A stretch of DNA of 64,000 nucleotides. It comes from Flavobacterium tyrosinilyticum. Its GTDB lineage: Bacteria > Bacteroidota > Bacteroidia > Flavobacteriales > Flavobacteriaceae. This document shows positions 61,760 to 64,000 of this stretch, piece after piece. Location of the stretch: the NCBI RefSeq assembly GCF_023656565.1, contig NZ_JAMOKG010000001.1:1629383-1693382 (forward strand), given 5' to 3'. The stretch's first letter is position 1. Every line of letters starts with the position of its first letter. A program made the translations under genes and the position numbers. Below the pieces are notes generated by a model, which was not told where the DNA came from, ran no database searches, and was given only the letters and a program-made list of their open reading frames with translations.

Positions 61760-62818
61760 ATGGATACTAGCAAAGAACTTTTATTCTTTTTTAGTGCTTT
61801 AGGAGTTTTCAACGGAATTATTCTCGGCGTGTACTTCTTCTTTTTTACTAAGAAAAAATACCTGACGAATTATTTTCTTGGAGCACTTTTGTTTGCTCTG
61901 AGTGTCCGTATCGGAAAATCTGTGTTTGTTTATTTTCATCCCGAACTTCCAAAAATGTATCTTCAGTTTGGGCTTACGGCTTGTTTTTTTATCGGACCAT
62001 TTTTGTATTATTTTATCAAATCGGCAGTTGATGAAGTGCAGATAATGCCCAAATCATGGAAATTTATTCTGGCATTTTGGGGAACATTAATCGTTGCAGT
62101 TGGCATTTTATATCCGTACGAAGCGTATCCAAAATTTTGGGGAGGTTATTTAATAAGAATCATTTATTTTCAATGGTTTATTTATATTGTTTTTGCTGGT
62201 TTTGAACTTCGTGGCGTTTTGAAAAAAATCCTCACCCCGAAAGAAAAAACAACTCCAGCCGAAATGTGGTTCGGAATGCTTTTTTTAGGTAATTTTCTCT
62301 TGTTTCTATTTTATTTTCTATCCATTATGGGAGCGCCAGGAGCTACCTATATAAGTGGAGCGGTCGTTTTTTCGTTTATTTTATACTTAGGGATTTCGAT
62401 TCTTTTGTACCGAAAAAAAACAGACGATTTATTTTTATTGAATGGAAAGATTTCGAATAAAAAAATAGAATCAGCAGATGCAAGAATGTGGTCAGAAAAA
62501 TTGGAGAACGCCATGTTTGAAAAAAGTTTATATAAAAATCCAAACCTGACACTTCAAGATCTTTCTCAAGAAATTAATATATCAAGCCATCAATTATCGC
62601 AGTTTCTGAATAATAATCTAGGAAAGAATTTTACCAGTTACGTAAACGAATTTCGAATTAACGAAGCGTGTAAAATTATCACTTCTTCAGATAAATTGAC
62701 ATTAGAATCTGTGGGTTATGATGTTGGTTTTAATTCTAAATCCACCTTCTTTGCCGCATTCAAAAAACATACGGGAACAACTCCGCTTAACTATCAGCTT
62801 CAGGCTTTACAATCCTAA
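61760..62818 (+). CDS. membrane-anchored AraC-family regulator
   Basis: 352 residues: seven membrane helices in the first ~220 residues, then an AraC HTH domain (about 245-350; LQDLSQEINISSHQLSQFL, YDVGFNSKSTFFAAFKKHTG). The membrane sensor-AraC fusion is common in Bacteroidota. It lies 111 bases upstream of a receptor-type gene on the same strand and may control it. Confidence 0.9.
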   Translation: MDTSKELLFFFSALGVFNGIILGVYFFFFTKKKYLTNYFLGALLFALSVRIGKSVFVYFHPELPKMYLQFGLTACFFIGPFLYYFIKSAVDEVQIMPKSWKFILAFWGTLIVAVGILYPYEAYPKFWGGYLIRIIYFQWFIYIVFAGFELRGVLKKILTPKEKTTPAEMWFGMLFLGNFLLFLFYFLSIMGAPGATYISGAVVFSFILYLGISILLYRKKTDDLFLLNGKISNKKIESADARMWSEKLENAMFEKSLYKNPNLTLQDLSQEINISSHQLSQFLNNNLGKNFTSYVNEFRINEACKIITSSDKLTLESVGYDVGFNSKSTFFAAFKKHTGTTPLNYQLQALQS

Positions 62819-62929
62819 TTGAGTATCGATTTATAAATTCGTACTCCTGATTTCGCTTTTTGCAATCTCATTTATTGATTTTCAGATGACTTTTGTTTCA
62901 TCAAAGTCAAACTTAATCGCTAAAAATTT

Positions 62930-64000
62930 ATGAGATTTATAAAATTGGTTATCATTTCTATTTTTTTTCTGATTTTTTCATCAATAGAAATTAAAGCGCA
63001 ACGCTTCAAAAATGTTAAAGACAAAAGTTATTATAGCGATGATGTAATCCTTAGAAAAAAAACATTAAAGTCTCCTCAAGATACTGTAATTATTAAAGAG
63101 AAAGAGAAAGAGCACAATGAGCTAAATGAAGTGGTTATAAAAAGCCAAGTTTCATTATTAAAATACGGAGCAAACGGCAATATTGATGTCAATGTAAACG
63201 GAACTGTTCTGGCAACCAGCAGTTCGGTAAACGAATTGTTAGGAAGAGTCCCCAATGTTGTGGTTGCCGACGGAGAAATAAGTGTTGTTGGAAAAGGTGA
63301 AGCTATAATTTATCTCAACGGAGTTTTGATTAATTATGAACGCTTTGCTGCAATTCCCGTTTCGCAAATTCAAAAGATTGAAGTCATTTCCAATCCTTCT
63401 GCGAGATATGATGCCGAAGGAAAAGCGGTCATTAATATTATAACCAAAAAAAATATCGAAAGTGGTGTAATGGGAACTGTCAATCAGCATGTAACCGTTT
63501 CTAAATTTGGCGGAACAATTTATAATACGCTTGTTGATTTTAATTATTCGAAAGGGAAATTTTCGTTTGTAACCAACTACGGTTTGCAGTTAGGAAGAAA
63601 CCGCGAGTTGCTGTACACCACAAGAACACGCCCCGATTCTGATGATTTTATGAAATCTGAATTGACAACCGACTGGAAAAGAAGATTTAATAATTATTCT
63701 AATTTCGGATTTGGACTTCAGTATAGTTTTTCTCCCAATAATTATATTTCACTGGCGTATAGTGGAAATGTAAATGATCTAGGTGGAATTACAGAAAGCA
63801 GAAATTCGATAACCAATAATTTTGAAAAAAGTTTTTATGCCACAGATGTTGACAGAAACGATGTTTTGTTAAATCAGTTTGTCAATTTGAATTATAATTG
63901 GACAACAGCTAAAGGTTCGACATTGTTTATAGGATCACAATTTTCAAATTATAATCAAACCATAAGAGATTTTATTGGCGAAAATAGCTTGGTCGACGAA
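62930..64000 (+). CDS. outer-membrane receptor-like protein (3' end outside window)
   Basis: An open frame from ATG 62930 to the window end (357 codons, no stop). A Sec signal ends at IKAQ; ELNEVVIKSQ is TonB-box/plug-like, VNELLGRVPNVVV, YLNGVLINYERFAAIP and ARYDAEGKAVINIITKK form the plug, and barrel strands follow. It belongs to the OMP_b-brl_3 group of TonB-receptor-like proteins. Because it has no stop in the window it is easily overlooked. It is probably regulated by the AraC gene upstream. Confidence 0.85.
   Translation, partial: MRFIKLVIISIFFLIFSSIEIKAQRFKNVKDKSYYSDDVILRKKTLKSPQDTVIIKEKEKEHNELNEVVIKSQVSLLKYGANGNIDVNVNGTVLATSSSVNELLGRVPNVVVADGEISVVGKGEAIIYLNGVLINYERFAAIPVSQIQKIEVISNPSARYDAEGKAVINIITKKNIESGVMGTVNQHVTVSKFGGTIYNTLVDFNYSKGKFSFVTNYGLQLGRNRELLYTTRTRPDSDDFMKSELTTDWKRRFNNYSNFGFGLQYSFSPNNYISLAYSGNVNDLGGITESRNSITNNFEKSFYATDVDRNDVLLNQFVNLNYNWTTAKGSTLFIGSQFSNYNQTIRDFIGENSLVDE

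Overview
The window is typical Flavobacterium (Bacteroidota, Flavobacteriaceae) chromosome. It is AT-rich, has TAnnTTTG -7 promoter boxes instead of Shine-Dalgarno-led starts, and carries TonB-dependent receptors, a type IX secretion (T9SS) tail, and Bacteroidota-only families (DUF4271, DUF4296, DUF3098, DUF5686). It holds about 57 supportable protein genes; the first (thymidine kinase) and last (outer-membrane receptor) run off the ends. No rRNA, tRNA, IS transposase, prophage or CRISPR array was seen.

Layout. 1-9904: thymidine kinase, a small anchored protein, rpoN, a GxxExxY gene wrapped in repeats, asnS, a DUF4375 lipoprotein, an MMPL/RND exporter and a LytS/LytTR two-component pair. 10067-21987: a cation/proton antiporter, a DUF5686 outer-membrane protein, pyrH-frr, a HEAT-like orphan with a decayed second copy, a thioredoxin-like protein, a 25-residue peptide gene with its own promoter and terminator, and the ftsX-DUF3098-uppP-truB cluster. 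22394-26364: a lipoprotein with a sulfite-oxidase-like fold, a TonB receptor and a ModE-type regulator. 26615-36650: leuS, a hydrolase/ECF sigma/membrane-protein operon, a divergent lipoprotein and NarL-type two-component locus with a perfect palindromic operator, a zinc peptidase and an Lrp regulator. 37032-47332: hemD-DUF4271, divergent from a dolichol-phosphate-mannose-type glycosyltransferase, dihydroorotase and DUF4296; then an epimerase, tyrS and a LuxE-like acyl-protein synthetase. 47443-55816: a likely phosphate-response locus (T9SS tail protein, beta-helix lipoprotein, TonB receptor, PhoB-like and PhoR-like proteins, OprP-type porin). 56001-64000: a MurG-like glycosyltransferase, a Lys/Ala-rich protein, a 1144-residue outer-membrane protein, an AraC regulator and a partial receptor.

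The most unusual content is between genes. (1) Degenerate arrays phased at exactly 8 nt (often CTTNGNGN or CTTAGNNN) recur in at least a dozen gaps, including the leuS leader. (2) Two accessory genes, next to asnS and tyrS, are flanked by direct copies of these arrays; one pair is a perfect 45-bp direct repeat. (3) A family of roughly 100-bp palindromes keeps one core but carries three different, self-complementary arm sequences. (4) TAACA half-sites at 11/22/33-bp spacing precede both the porin and TonB receptor genes beside the PhoBR-like pair, suggesting a Bacteroidota Pho box. Functions are inferred from sequence recognition only; no database search was run.
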